NCBI RefSeq assembly: GCF_002160915.1
Contig: NZ_NFLM01000007.1
Coordinates: 62,001 to 126,000 of the forward strand
Origin: Faecalibacterium sp. An121
GTDB taxonomy: Bacteria; Bacillota; Clostridia; Oscillospirales; Ruminococcaceae
Direction: 5' to 3'
Length of the DNA stretch: 64,000 nt
The translations under genes and the position numbers were made by a program. The notes beneath the pieces are model-generated. The model had not been told where the DNA came from. It searched no databases and saw nothing but the letters and a program-made list of their open reading frames with translations. Shown piece after piece: positions 1 through 8,360 of this stretch (positions are counted from its first letter, which is position 1; every line of letters begins with the position of its first letter).

Positions 1-722
1 ATGCCGGTGGCAGCCTGGCAATCCTGCGGCCACCGCAGAATAAAGCCGTAGTCGGCGGCGTAGGCCCGCAGCCACTGGAAAGCGTCGGTGTTTTCAAAGC
101 CGGTGTCCAGCGAATCGTACTCCTCCGACAGGATATCGGCGGCAAGGCCGGTGCCGCTCTCATTGCAGCCGGGCTGGGGCACGATGGCCGAGGCCCGGGC
201 CTGGGCCTCCTCCTCCGTCATCCCCTGGTCCAGATAAGCCTGTTTGCGGGCGTCGAACTGTTCCTGCCGGCGCTGCTGGTCCTGGTATCCCTCCACCAGA
301 ACCAGATGGACCCCCACCTCTCCGGCGGCCTGGGCCATCTGCCGGTAGGCCGCGGCGGCGGCAGTCTCCAGCTGCTGGCCGGTGGCGTCGTCGGCCACCG
401 CCAGGGCGGGCTCCTGCGCCTGCTCCAGCGGCAGGTTGTTGTTGACCAGCGCCAGATAGGGGTCGCTCCCGTCAAAGACATAGCCGCTCAGATCATAGCT
501 GGGGGCAGTGAACTCCTGCCGTCCGGCCAGCAGGCGGCTGACGCGGGGCAGCACCCACAAGATCAGCCCGGTCATCAGGCCCACCGCCAGCCCACAGACC
601 GACAGAAAGAGGATCCAGTTGCGGATCAGGCGCAGCCTGCGCCGCCGCCGGCGGGCCAGCCACTGCTGGCGTGTCAGGCGTGGCCGGGAGGGCTGCGCCG
701 TAGGTTGCTGTTTTTGTTCCAT
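1..722 (-). CDS. VanY-like D-alanyl-D-alanine carboxypeptidase family protein (3' end outside window)
   Basis: Peptidase family M15B members cut the terminal D-Ala from peptidoglycan stem peptides outside the membrane. The protein starts at the ATG at 722 with an Arg-rich cytoplasmic N-terminus, one membrane anchor at about residues 34-58, a linker, and the beginning of the VanY fold including the GxAxD segment and the YGFILRWP strand. The C-terminal catalytic Glu and His lie beyond position 1 and cannot be judged. The family motif SxHxxGxAxD reads NESGTGLAAD here, so the first zinc-ligand His is Ser189, while the Asp ligand (Asp196) is kept. It has its own promoter (838-866) and a shared leader. 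Family assignment is good; catalytic activity is doubtful. Confidence 0.8.
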   Translation of the reverse strand, partial: MEQKQQPTAQPSRPRLTRQQWLARRRRRRLRLIRNWILFLSVCGLAVGLMTGLILWVLPRVSRLLAGRQEFTAPSYDLSGYVFDGSDPYLALVNNNLPLEQAQEPALAVADDATGQQLETAAAAAYRQMAQAAGEVGVHLVLVEGYQDQQRRQEQFDARKQAYLDQGMTEEEAQARASAIVPQPGCNESGTGLAADILSEEYDSLDTGFENTDAFQWLRAYAADYGFILRWPQDCQAATG

Positions 723-739
723 GTTCGCTCCATCACTTG

Positions 740-832
740 GTATTGAGGTTTGCCCCTGCGCCGCTGGCGGGCCGGGCGGCCCCTCTGCATTTCCGACAGC
801 CCCCGGTAACGCCGCACGGAGCTCTCAGATAC
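740..832 (-). promoter_or_regulatory. Copy A of a recurrent structured 5' leader
   Basis: Directly after the -10 element the transcript contains GTATCTGAG (832-824), which can pair with CTCAATAC (747-740) just ahead of the start codon of the VanY-like gene: eight base pairs with one bulged C. The same GTATCTGAGA box follows the -10 element of two other genes in this window (7781 and 17112). I do not recognise it as a known RNA family. Confidence 0.45.
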
Positions 833-837
833 GTCTT

Positions 838-866
838 AGTATACCGCTTTTCCCGGCCCGTGTAAA
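838..866 (-). promoter_or_regulatory. Sigma-A-type promoter of the VanY-like gene
   Basis: Read on the minus strand, TTTACA (866-861) and TATACT (843-838) are separated by 17 bases. Confidence 0.75.
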
Positions 867-910
867 CGGCGGAAAGGGTGAAAAAACCATGGACAAACCC
901 CGCCGGGCAC

Positions 911-937
911 AAAAAAGGCCGCCAACAGCGGGCGGCC
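911..937 (-). terminator. Rho-independent terminator after lysC
   Basis: On the minus strand GGCCGCC (937-931) and GGCGGCC (923-917) form a perfect seven-pair stem followed by six T (916-911), 17 bases after the lysC stop. Confidence 0.9.
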
Positions 938-953
938 GGGGGCTTTTTCAGGT

Positions 954-2153
954 TCAGTCGAACAGGCTGTCGTGGATGGCGCTGACGGCGCGGTCCGCTT
1001 CTTCCCTGTCGATGATGCAGGAGATCTTGATCTCACTGGTGGAGATCATGTGGATATTGATGTTGTTGTTGGCCAGGGCCTCGAACATACTGGCGGCCAC
1101 GCCGCTGTGGCTCTGCATACCGGCGCCCACGATGGATACCTTGGCGTAGCTGTTGTCACAGCTGACCTGGTTGAATTTGGCGCTCTCCTTCAGGGCGCGC
1201 ATGGCAACGGGCGCATCCCCCTGGGAGCAGGTGAAGATGACGTCCTTCTTGCCGTCGCGGCCGGTGGACTGCAGGATGATGTCCACATTGATGTTCTTCT
1301 GTGCCAGCATCCCGAAGATCTTAAAGCTCATGCCGGGCTCGTCGGGCACATTCATGATGGTGATGACGGCGACGTCGGTGTCCTTTGCAACACCCTTGAT
1401 CAGCATACCTTCCATATCCTTTGCAACCTCCTTAACCAGTGTGCCGGGCATCGGATTCAGGCTGGAGAGCACCTCCAGCTCCACATTGTACTTTTTGGCC
1501 AGTTCCACGCTGCGGTTGTTCAGCACCTGCGCGCCCAGTGAGGCCAGCTCGAGCATCTCGTCAAAGGTGATCTCGGGCAGCTTGCGGGCATTGCGGACCT
1601 TGCGCGGGTCGGCGGTGTACACGCCCTCCACATCGGTGTAGATCTGGCAGCGGTCGGCGTGCAGGGCTGCGGCAATGGCCACCGCGCTGGTGTCCGAGCC
1701 GCCCCGGCCCAGGGTGGTGATATCGTCCAGCTTGTTGATGCCCTGGAAGCCGGCCACCACCACCACGCGGTTGCGGGCCAGCTCCGAGGTGATCCGCTCG
1801 GTCTCCATCCGGGTGATGCGGGCTTTGGTGTAGGCCCGGTTGGTGCGGAAACCCGCCTGCCAGCCGGTCAGGCTGGTGGCGTGGCAGCCGATCTCGTTCA
1901 GGGCCATGGCCAGCAGCGCGATGCTGATCTGCTCGCCGGTGGCCAGCAGCATATCCATTTCCCGGGCGGAGGGGTTGTGGGTGATCTCCGCCGCCTTCGC
2001 GATCAGGTCATCGGTGGTATCGCCCTGGGCAGACACCACCACCACTACGTCGTTGCCCGCGTTGTGGGTATTGGCCACGATGCGCGCCACGTTGAAAATG
2101 CGCTCGCGGTCCCGCACGGACGACCCGCCGAACTTCTGTACGATCAACGCCAT
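954..2153 (-). CDS. lysC: Aspartate kinase
   Basis: Phosphorylates L-aspartate, the first step toward Lys, Thr and Met, in the cytoplasm. The 399-aa protein begins with the family signature KFGGSSV at residues 7-13, keeps the kinase segment with GRGGSDTSAVA, and ends with two ACT domains (VPDEPGMSFKIF, then VGAGMQSHSGVAASMFEAL), which in the family bind the inhibitory end product. Length is normal for a monofunctional enzyme. It is the last gene of the ACT-hom-thrB-lysC operon and is followed by a strong terminator. The downstream common-pathway gene asd is not in this window. Which amino acid inhibits it cannot be read from sequence; the company of hom and thrB suggests threonine-branch control. 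Confidence 0.97.
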   Translation of the reverse strand: MALIVQKFGGSSVRDRERIFNVARIVANTHNAGNDVVVVVSAQGDTTDDLIAKAAEITHNPSAREMDMLLATGEQISIALLAMALNEIGCHATSLTGWQAGFRTNRAYTKARITRMETERITSELARNRVVVVAGFQGINKLDDITTLGRGGSDTSAVAIAAALHADRCQIYTDVEGVYTADPRKVRNARKLPEITFDEMLELASLGAQVLNNRSVELAKKYNVELEVLSSLNPMPGTLVKEVAKDMEGMLIKGVAKDTDVAVITIMNVPDEPGMSFKIFGMLAQKNINVDIILQSTGRDGKKDVIFTCSQGDAPVAMRALKESAKFNQVSCDNSYAKVSIVGAGMQSHSGVAASMFEALANNNINIHMISTSEIKISCIIDREEADRAVSAIHDSLFD

Positions 2154-2228
2154 ATACTTGTCACTCTCCTCTTTCTCATCCTCTGTCCAAAGGCAGGGGG
2201 TCTTGCTTCCAGCTTCCCTCTACTTTGG

Positions 2229-3134
2229 TCATTCCACTGTGGCGCCGGTGTTGTCGGCATCCAGGCGCAGCAGTGTGAACCCTTCACATCCGTCCAGGCC
2301 CTCCAGGGCTTCCAGTCCCTGTTCCATCCCTGCATAGAAGGCCTCTGCGCCGCTGCGCTCGGCCACCGCCATGACAGTGCTGCCCGCCCCCGACACATAC
2401 ACGGCCAGGGCCCCGCACTGTTTTGCCAGGGCGAACACCTCTTTGGAGCCGGGCATCAGGGGGATGCGGTAGGGCTGGTGCAGGCGGTCTTCGGTGGCGA
2501 TGGGCAGCAGGTCATGCCGTCCGTCGCAGAAAGCCGCGGGCAGCAGGGCCGCCCGGGACAAATTGTACACCGCGTCCTTGTGGGGCACCTGGGCGGGCAG
2601 GGCCGCCCGGGCCGCCTCGGTGAGCAATTTATAGTCGGGCACCACCGCCGCAAAGCACAGGCTGGGGTCCACGTCCCGCTTGACCGAGTAGACCTGTCCC
2701 CCCTCAAACACGCTGGACGTCAGGCCGCCCAGCAGAGCCGGGGCCACGTTGTCGGGATGGCCCTCGATGGCGGTGGCCAGGGTCAGCAGTTCCTGGGTGT
2801 TCAGCACATCCCCCAGCATCCGGTTGGCCCCCAGCAGCCCTGCGATGATGCAGGCGGAGGAGGAGCCAAGGCCCCTGGCCATGGGGATGGGGTTGGTCTG
2901 CACGATCCTGAGGGGGGGCATCTTTTTGCCCACCCGGTCGAACAGCATCCTGGCCGAGCGGTAGATGAGGTTCGTCTCGTTGCGGGGGATGCGGGTGCCG
3001 TCGGCCGCCGAGATGTCCAGCCGGTCGCTCTCCTCGAATACAGCCGTATTGTACAGGGTCACGGCCAGGCCCAAAGCGTCAAAGCCGGCGCCGACGTTGG
3101 CGCTGGTGGCCGGGACGGATACTTTGATCTTCAT
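2229..3134 (-). CDS. thrB: Homoserine kinase
   Basis: GHMP-family kinase making O-phospho-L-homoserine from homoserine and ATP. The 301-aa protein has the N-terminal SVPATSANVGAGFDALG segment, the GHMP nucleotide loop ARGLGSSSA near residues 86-94, and the C-terminal glycine-rich motif SGAGSTVMA. Length matches the family. It lies 18 bases after hom and 75 bases before lysC, in the same orientation, so transcription with both is likely. thrC, which would use its product, is not in the window. Confidence 0.96.
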   Translation of the reverse strand: MKIKVSVPATSANVGAGFDALGLAVTLYNTAVFEESDRLDISAADGTRIPRNETNLIYRSARMLFDRVGKKMPPLRIVQTNPIPMARGLGSSSACIIAGLLGANRMLGDVLNTQELLTLATAIEGHPDNVAPALLGGLTSSVFEGGQVYSVKRDVDPSLCFAAVVPDYKLLTEAARAALPAQVPHKDAVYNLSRAALLPAAFCDGRHDLLPIATEDRLHQPYRIPLMPGSKEVFALAKQCGALAVYVSGAGSTVMAVAERSGAEAFYAGMEQGLEALEGLDGCEGFTLLRLDADNTGATVE

Positions 3135-3152
3135 CTGCGGGCCCTCCCCTCT

Positions 3153-4388
3153 TTATTCTTCCTCGGGCAGCAGGCGCAGCACCAGCCGGACGCTGCCTCC
3201 CACCGCCTGGATCTTGCCGGCCGCCGCCTCCAAGGCGGGACCGTCGGCCCGGGCCACCCGGTAAGCGCAGCCGTCATACTGCTCCGCCACCAGCTGGCCT
3301 TCCCCGTAAATGGCCTGCACCACCGCCGGGGCGGCCCCCTCCACACGCACATAGTATGCCGCGGGGGCCGGGTCGGTGAGCATCCCTTCCGCCGGGGCGG
3401 CGGGCTGCCAGAACAGGGTATCGTGGACGCGGGCCCCGCGTTTGAGGGCGTCCACCACGTCGGCCACCACTGCGCTGGCGGTGGGCAGTTTGCCTGCGCC
3501 CTTGCCGTAAAAGACCACGTCGCCCAGCATATCGCCCCGCACCTTGACCGCGTTGAACACATCATCCACGCCGGCCAGCTGGTTGGAGCGAGGCACCAGG
3601 CAGGGCTCCACGCCGGCGGCCACCTCGCCGCCGGGCAGCAGCTTCATCCAGGCGATCAGCTTGATGACGCAGTTCAGCTTGCCCGCGGCCTGCACGTCAG
3701 CCACCGTGATGTCCCGGATGCCCCGGGTGGGGATGTTCTGGGGGTAAATGTGATGGCCGCACACCAGAGAGGCCAGAATGGCGATCTTGCGGCAGGCGTC
3801 CCGGCCGTCCACATCGTCGCCGGGGTCTTTGGTCTCGGCATAGCCCAGCTGCTGGGCGATCTTGAGGGCCTGGTCAAAGCTCATGTTCTCCCGGGCCATC
3901 TTGGTCAGCATAAAGTTGGTGGTGCCGTTGACGATGCCCTCCACCTCGGTGATGACATTGGCCGCCAGGCACTGGTGCATGGGGGTGATGATAGGGGTGC
4001 CGCCCCCCACCGAAGCTTCAAACAAAAAGGCGCAGCCATGGCTTTTGGCCAAGGCCAGCAGCTCGGCGCCATAGGTGGCCACCATCTCCTTGTTGGAGGT
4101 GCATACGCTGCGGCCGCTGGCCAGCACCTGCTTGACATAGGGATAGGCAAAGCGGGTGCCGCCGATGGTCTCCACCACCACCTTGACCTCAGGGTCGGCC
4201 AGGATCACATCGATGTTCTTGACGAACAGATGGCCGTCGGGCCGGGACGAGAAATCCCGCACATCCAGAATGTATTTGACTTCCACCGGTTCGCCGGCGC
4301 GGCGTGCAACGCTTGCGGCGTTGTGCTGCAATACCTCGTACACGCCGCTGCCCACGGTGCCAAACCCTAAAATTGCGATCTTAGCCAT
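3153..4388 (-). CDS. hom: Homoserine dehydrogenase
   Basis: NAD(P)-dependent reduction of aspartate semialdehyde to homoserine. The 411-aa protein opens with a Rossmann motif GFGTVGSGVYEVL, continues with the catalytic domain (NKEMVATYG, FEASVGGGTPII, GIVNGTTNFML, and the DVDGRDACRKIAIL helix carrying conserved acidic and Lys residues), and ends in a short ACT-like region from about residue 340. It is the second gene of the operon, starting 42 bases after the ACT-domain gene, and is the branch-point enzyme feeding thrB. Confidence 0.96.
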   Translation of the reverse strand: MAKIAILGFGTVGSGVYEVLQHNAASVARRAGEPVEVKYILDVRDFSSRPDGHLFVKNIDVILADPEVKVVVETIGGTRFAYPYVKQVLASGRSVCTSNKEMVATYGAELLALAKSHGCAFLFEASVGGGTPIITPMHQCLAANVITEVEGIVNGTTNFMLTKMARENMSFDQALKIAQQLGYAETKDPGDDVDGRDACRKIAILASLVCGHHIYPQNIPTRGIRDITVADVQAAGKLNCVIKLIAWMKLLPGGEVAAGVEPCLVPRSNQLAGVDDVFNAVKVRGDMLGDVVFYGKGAGKLPTASAVVADVVDALKRGARVHDTLFWQPAAPAEGMLTDPAPAAYYVRVEGAAPAVVQAIYGEGQLVAEQYDGCAYRVARADGPALEAAAGKIQAVGGSVRLVLRLLPEEE

Positions 4389-4430
4389 AAGTCTTGCCCT
4401 CGCTCCTATCCTTGCGTGATTGACAGCGTC

Positions 4431-4871
4431 TTACAAATCATACCCCAAACGCACCCCCACCACCGTGCTCTGGCGGGAGAGCATGGCGGCCAGCTCGTCG
4501 GGGGTCATCTGCATGGTGTCGGTGCGGATGGTCACCGCCACCTGGGCCGTGCCGTTCTCGGGGGTGGCCTGGTTGATGGTGACGATGCTGGCCCCTGCGC
4601 TGCTGATGCCGGCCAGCAAGCTTTGCAGTGCGCCGGTCTCATCCCGCAAAGTCGCCATGACGGTGATCAGCTCCCGCCCGTTCTCCGAATCGAATATGCA
4701 GTCCTTATACTTATAAAATGCACTGCGGGACAACCCCACACTGCGGGTCGCAGCCGAGATGTTCCGCGCCTGGCCGCTGGCCAGCAGTTCCTTGGCACGG
4801 ATGACTTTCAAAAAGACCTCGGGCAGCACCTGGGCGTCCACCAGATAAAATCGGCGCTCCAATCTGTTCAC
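4431..4871 (-). CDS. ACT domain-containing protein (PheB / UPF0735 type)
   Basis: A 146-aa protein of the UPF0735 family. The N-terminal half carries a helix-turn-helix-like stretch (AATRSVGLSRSAFYKYKD), the C-terminal half an ACT domain (VMATLRDETGALQSLLAGIS). ACT domains bind amino acids, so a regulatory or ligand-sensing role is likely, but the family has no firmly assigned reaction. As first gene of the hom-thrB-lysC operon it probably senses a product of this pathway (inference from context). Confidence 0.85.
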   Translation of the reverse strand: MNRLERRFYLVDAQVLPEVFLKVIRAKELLASGQARNISAATRSVGLSRSAFYKYKDCIFDSENGRELITVMATLRDETGALQSLLAGISSAGASIVTINQATPENGTAQVAVTIRTDTMQMTPDELAAMLSRQSTVVGVRLGYDL

Positions 4872-4901
4872 CTCTCAAGCACAACTGTTCTCGCAGGAAA
4901 T

Positions 4902-4930
4902 ATAATAGCATCCGCCCCCCTGCATTGCAA
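4902..4930 (-). promoter_or_regulatory. Promoter of the threonine operon, inside an inverted repeat
   Basis: On the minus strand TTGCAA (4930-4925) and TATTAT (4907-4902) are 17 bases apart. The spacer and -35 are bracketed by a perfect inverted repeat, GCATCCG at 4908-4914 and CGGATGC at 4936-4942, which could be an operator. Confidence 0.65.
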
Positions 4931-5000
4931 GAGGACGGATGCGATTTTGGCAGATTGGCCAGTTTTCTGTTGTGAAGCGCCGCTCCCGTTGCCGAAATGC

Positions 5001-7538
5001 TCAGTCGGTGTCGATGCCGGTCGTGTCCAGCTGGGTGGGCACCACACCGCCCGAGTGGTCATAATTGCAGGTGGCAGGCAGATCGTTGGCGTTGTAGTAG
5101 CCCACCGCTGTGCCGGGGCAGCCGGAGGTGGCCAGCAGGCCGCTCTCGGTGCAGTAGCTGCGCTGGACCACGCCGTCCGCCATGGGGAACTCCTTGTACT
5201 CATAGCCTTCCTGCACCACGTTCATCAGGGCCTTCCAGGCCTCCACGCAGGTGCGGGTCCGGGCCTGGCTGCCCAGGGTGCGGGTCATGTCGTAGGGGGA
5301 GTCGTAACCCCACCACACAGCGGTCACATAGTATGGCGTACCGCCCACGAACCACAGGTCGCGCTCATCGGTGGTGGTGCCCGTCTTGCCGAAGGAACGC
5401 ATATTCCCGGTGGTGGGATAGCGTCCGGCGGCGGTGCCCACACTGCTGTACAGCACGTTCTGCAGCAGCTGGTTCATGATGGTGGCGGTCTGAGGGGTCA
5501 GGGCCTGGTAGCTGGTGGCGTTGTTCTCCAGATAGATGTTGCCGTCCCGGTCCAGGATGCGGGTGTACAGATGGGGTGTGGTGTACTGCCCGTCGTAGAA
5601 GATCTGGAAGGCGGCCGCCAGGGCCATGGGGGTGACGCCGTGGGTCTGGCTGCCCATCACCATGGGGGCCAGACCGACATCGTTCACCGGGTCCAGGGTA
5701 TCCAGCTGGAGGGTGTTGTAGGCAAAATTGAAGATGGTGCTGGCGCCCACCAGGTCTCCCACCCGGGCCGCAATGGTGTTCAGCGAACGGGCCAGGCCGT
5801 TCCACAAAGGCACGTCCCGGTTGTCGCCGTAGTTGCCGCCGTAGTTTTGGGGCCAGTTGCGCCAGGCGTTGGGATAGGCCCGCAGCGCCTCGTCCGACAG
5901 GCCCGACAGCCCGTGCTGGCGGCAATAGTCATCGTTGCGGATGACCATGTCGCTCTTGAGGTAGAGGGGGGAATTGTTCAGCATGGTGGACCAGTTGACC
6001 AGCCCATACTCGATGCCCAGCGCATAGGCGCCGATGGGCTTGATGGCCGAACCGGTCTGCCGGGTAACGCTGTAAGCCCGGTTGAGGGTCAGGTCCTGGG
6101 TCTTTTCGCCCAGGCCGCCCACCATGGCCACCACATTGCCGTCGTAGTCCAGCATGACCATGGCAGCCTGGGTGCGCACATTGCGGTAATAGGTCACCGT
6201 GCCGTCCTCGGCGGTGGTGGTCTTGAGGGTACCGTCGTCGTTGTAGACCGGGATATCGTCCTCCGACAGGGCGGATACCTCCTCCTCATGCCAGCCGGCC
6301 GGGAAATAGGCGTCGTCGGTGTTGAGCATCAGCTCTTCCATCTGGGTCTGGATCTTGGGGTTGACGGTGGCTTCGATGGTAAAGCCGCCGGTGTACAGCA
6401 TCTGCTGGGCCGCAGCCTCGGTGATGCCCTCCTTCTCCATGATGTCCTGCACCACTTCTTCAAACAGGGCATCGGTGAAATAGGAGTTGTTGGTGGCGGT
6501 GGTGCGGGAGACATCCTCCTCTGCCAGCACCAGCGGCTGGGCGATGGCGTCCCGGTAGACTTCCTCGCTGATGATCCCCTGGTTCCACATATTGTACAGC
6601 ACATAGTTGCGCCGGTTGATGAGGTTTTCGGGGTTGGTGCGGGGATTGTAGTTGGTGGGGTTGTTGGTGATGGAGGCGATGGCGGCGCATTCCCACAGGG
6701 TCAGCTGGCTGACGTCCTTGTTGAAATACTCCAGCGCCGCCGTCTGCACGCCCTGGATGGTGCCGGTGAAACTGATGGTGTTCAGGTAGGCCTCCAGGAT
6801 GGTCTCTTTGGAATAGTTGCGGTACAGGGTGTACGCCCGGTAGATCTCCCGCAGCTTGCGCAGCGCGCCTTCGATGCCGCTGGCGCTGTCATCGCCGGTC
6901 AGGTTTTTGATCAGCTGCTGCTCGATGGTGGACGCGCCCTGCCTGCCGCTGTAAATGGGCACGATATACTCGTTGATCATGGCGCCCACGGTCCGCTTCA
7001 GGTTGAAGCCCGGCTCGTTGTAGAAGTCCTTGTCCTCGGTGCAGATGAAGGCATACTGCAAATAGGTGGGGATCTGCTCCAGGTCCACCCACATCCGGTG
7101 GCTGTTGCTGGAACGGAGGGTGGCATACTCCACCTGCTGGCCCGTATCCGGGTCGGTGGCCACCACGACGCTGGACTGGCTCAGCTCGATGCTGTCCAGG
7201 TTCAGCAGATCGCCGTCGTTGGCGGTGGCCTGCACCACATAGAACACCGCGCAGACCACCAGAGCACAGCCCGCCATCACGCCCAGGCAGAACAGGGTGG
7301 CGAACAGTCGGAAGATCCCCCGCAGGATGGGGTGGCCCTTCTTTTCCTTTTTGGGCCCCTTGCCGCCGGACCCTTTGCCCCCGGCAGGGGGTTCTGCAGG
7401 GCGCCGCCCGCCCCCCGAGGAGGGCGGCAGGGCTTCTTTCCTGCTGCGGGTGGTGTTCACCCTGCGGCCCGAGCCCGTGCCGGCGCTGCGGCCGGCCCCC
7501 TCGCTGTCGCTGCGGTGAATACGCCTTATCTCATTCAT
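5001..7538 (-). CDS. Class A penicillin-binding protein (bifunctional glycosyltransferase/transpeptidase)
   Basis: Polymerises lipid II and cross-links peptidoglycan on the outer face of the membrane. The 845-aa protein has a basic, Gly/Pro/Ser-rich cytoplasmic tail (about residues 1-70), one membrane segment (about 78-102), a GT51 domain with the catalytic Glu168 in TEDKDFYNEPG and the GASTIEQQLIKNL motif, and a transpeptidase domain with the active-site Ser in GSAIKPIGAY, the SLN motif in ARSLNTIAAR and the KTGTT box followed by DLWFVGGTP. It is transcribed alone from an extended -10 promoter at 7689-7694. A Shine-Dalgarno AAGGAGG lies about 14 bases before the ATG, a longer spacing than usual. 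Confidence 0.96.
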   Translation of the reverse strand: MNEIRRIHRSDSEGAGRSAGTGSGRRVNTTRSRKEALPPSSGGGRRPAEPPAGGKGSGGKGPKKEKKGHPILRGIFRLFATLFCLGVMAGCALVVCAVFYVVQATANDGDLLNLDSIELSQSSVVVATDPDTGQQVEYATLRSSNSHRMWVDLEQIPTYLQYAFICTEDKDFYNEPGFNLKRTVGAMINEYIVPIYSGRQGASTIEQQLIKNLTGDDSASGIEGALRKLREIYRAYTLYRNYSKETILEAYLNTISFTGTIQGVQTAALEYFNKDVSQLTLWECAAIASITNNPTNYNPRTNPENLINRRNYVLYNMWNQGIISEEVYRDAIAQPLVLAEEDVSRTTATNNSYFTDALFEEVVQDIMEKEGITEAAAQQMLYTGGFTIEATVNPKIQTQMEELMLNTDDAYFPAGWHEEEVSALSEDDIPVYNDDGTLKTTTAEDGTVTYYRNVRTQAAMVMLDYDGNVVAMVGGLGEKTQDLTLNRAYSVTRQTGSAIKPIGAYALGIEYGLVNWSTMLNNSPLYLKSDMVIRNDDYCRQHGLSGLSDEALRAYPNAWRNWPQNYGGNYGDNRDVPLWNGLARSLNTIAARVGDLVGASTIFNFAYNTLQLDTLDPVNDVGLAPMVMGSQTHGVTPMALAAAFQIFYDGQYTTPHLYTRILDRDGNIYLENNATSYQALTPQTATIMNQLLQNVLYSSVGTAAGRYPTTGNMRSFGKTGTTTDERDLWFVGGTPYYVTAVWWGYDSPYDMTRTLGSQARTRTCVEAWKALMNVVQEGYEYKEFPMADGVVQRSYCTESGLLATSGCPGTAVGYYNANDLPATCNYDHSGGVVPTQLDTTGIDTD

Positions 7539-7688
7539 AGCGATCTAAACCGCCTCCTTATCCTTCTCGATCCTTTTCCCGCCCGCCGCCATGGGACGGA
7601 CGAACATCTGCGGCCCTCTCTGTACGGCCGCGCGCCGCGCCTCTCCAAGCAGGCGCGGCCAAACGCAGTCAAATGGTCGGATGGAAGT

Positions 7689-7694
7689 ATTATA
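7689..7694 (-). promoter_or_regulatory. Extended -10 promoter of the PBP gene
   Basis: On the minus strand TGTTATAAT gives a consensus -10 with a TGn extension; no good -35 is seen. The 150-base leader between it and the PBP start shows no structure I recognise. Confidence 0.6.
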
Positions 7695-7770
7695 ACACAG
7701 TTCGCGGGTGAAAGTACAGCTCTCCGCTGTGAAAATTGGCGTCTATTGTGTGAAATGCGCCTCTTTTGCC

Positions 7771-7833
7771 CATACTAGGGTGTATCTGAGAAGTCCAAAC
7801 ATACTGCGATGTCCGCCAAAGGATGCGGATACA
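7771..7833 (+). promoter_or_regulatory. Copy B of the recurrent structured 5' leader, with its -10 element
   Basis: CATACT (7771-7776) is a plausible -10. TGTATCTG (7781-7788) can pair with CGGATACA (7826-7833), eight pairs including one U-G. A second, competing pairing TCCGC/GCGGA uses the same 3' arm. From 7781 to about 7817 the sequence closely matches the leader of ktrB at 17111 onward. Confidence 0.5.
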
Positions 7834-7887
7834 GGGCGGGACGGAACAGTGCTTTGGGATCTTCTACCCCGAAAGGAGCCCGGCTTT

Positions 7888-8274
7888 ATGCGCAAACTCT
7901 GGTATTGTATCTTTTATGGCCTGTGTGCCTTCACCATCGTGTTCAGCCTGTATTGGATCGCCGCCATGCCGCCCCGGAACAGCCAGGGCAGTTCGAGCGC
8001 CCCGGGCAGCAGGGACGCGGACAGCCCGGCCCTGCGGGCAGGCAACTCCCTGTCCGGCGTCCGGGAAGAGCCCGCCGGCTATTACCTCTGCGACGAGGGG
8101 GGCCGGCTGGCGGTATACAGCTGCACCGCCGACGGGGTGCCCCGCCAGCGTCTGGAGCTGACCGATATCTATATCAACCTGCTGCCCGAACAGGACGCTT
8201 TGCAGTTCAAAGCCGGCTATCTGGTCTGGGACCGGCAGGAACTGGAGACCCTTCTGGAGGATCTGGGCGCCTGA
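7888..8274 (+). CDS. BofC-like C-terminal domain protein, membrane-anchored
   Basis: A 128-aa protein with one N-terminal membrane segment (about residues 5-27), a low-complexity Ser/Gly linker, and a compact C-terminal domain of about 65 residues containing YYLCDEGGRLAVYSC and TDIYINLLPEQD. This pattern resembles the C-terminal domain of BofC-type proteins found in many clostridia next to cell-envelope genes; the classical BofC tunes a sporulation protease, but this protein is shorter and its role is unknown. The start is chosen because GAAAGGAG lies nine bases upstream. It is a single-gene unit behind the recurrent leader. Confidence 0.7.
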   Translation: MRKLWYCIFYGLCAFTIVFSLYWIAAMPPRNSQGSSSAPGSRDADSPALRAGNSLSGVREEPAGYYLCDEGGRLAVYSCTADGVPRQRLELTDIYINLLPEQDALQFKAGYLVWDRQELETLLEDLGA

Positions 8275-8288
8275 ACGGCCCCTGCCGG

Positions 8289-8318
8289 TTGACACAGCCC
8301 CTCCTGTTAGGTTATACT
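8289..8318 (+). promoter_or_regulatory. Promoter of the SDR gene
   Basis: Perfect TTGACA at 8289-8294 and TATACT at 8313-8318, 18 bases apart, about 42 bases before the start codon. Confidence 0.8.
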
Positions 8319-8360
8319 GACTTGTAAGCACCATGTAAAATGTTACAGGAGGGACTTTTC

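Noticed and set aside
1659-4370. Long open frame on the plus strand opposite lysC, thrB and hom
   Set aside because: His/Gly/Gln-rich antisense translation without family motifs; a by-product of high GC and codon bias of the real genes.
4908-4942. Terminator of the PBP gene
   Set aside because: The inverted repeat lacks a T tract and surrounds a promoter, so an operator is more likely.
4416-7778. Open frame of over 1100 codons opposite the PBP gene
   Set aside because: Low-complexity antisense sequence; the minus-strand PBP has all catalytic motifs.
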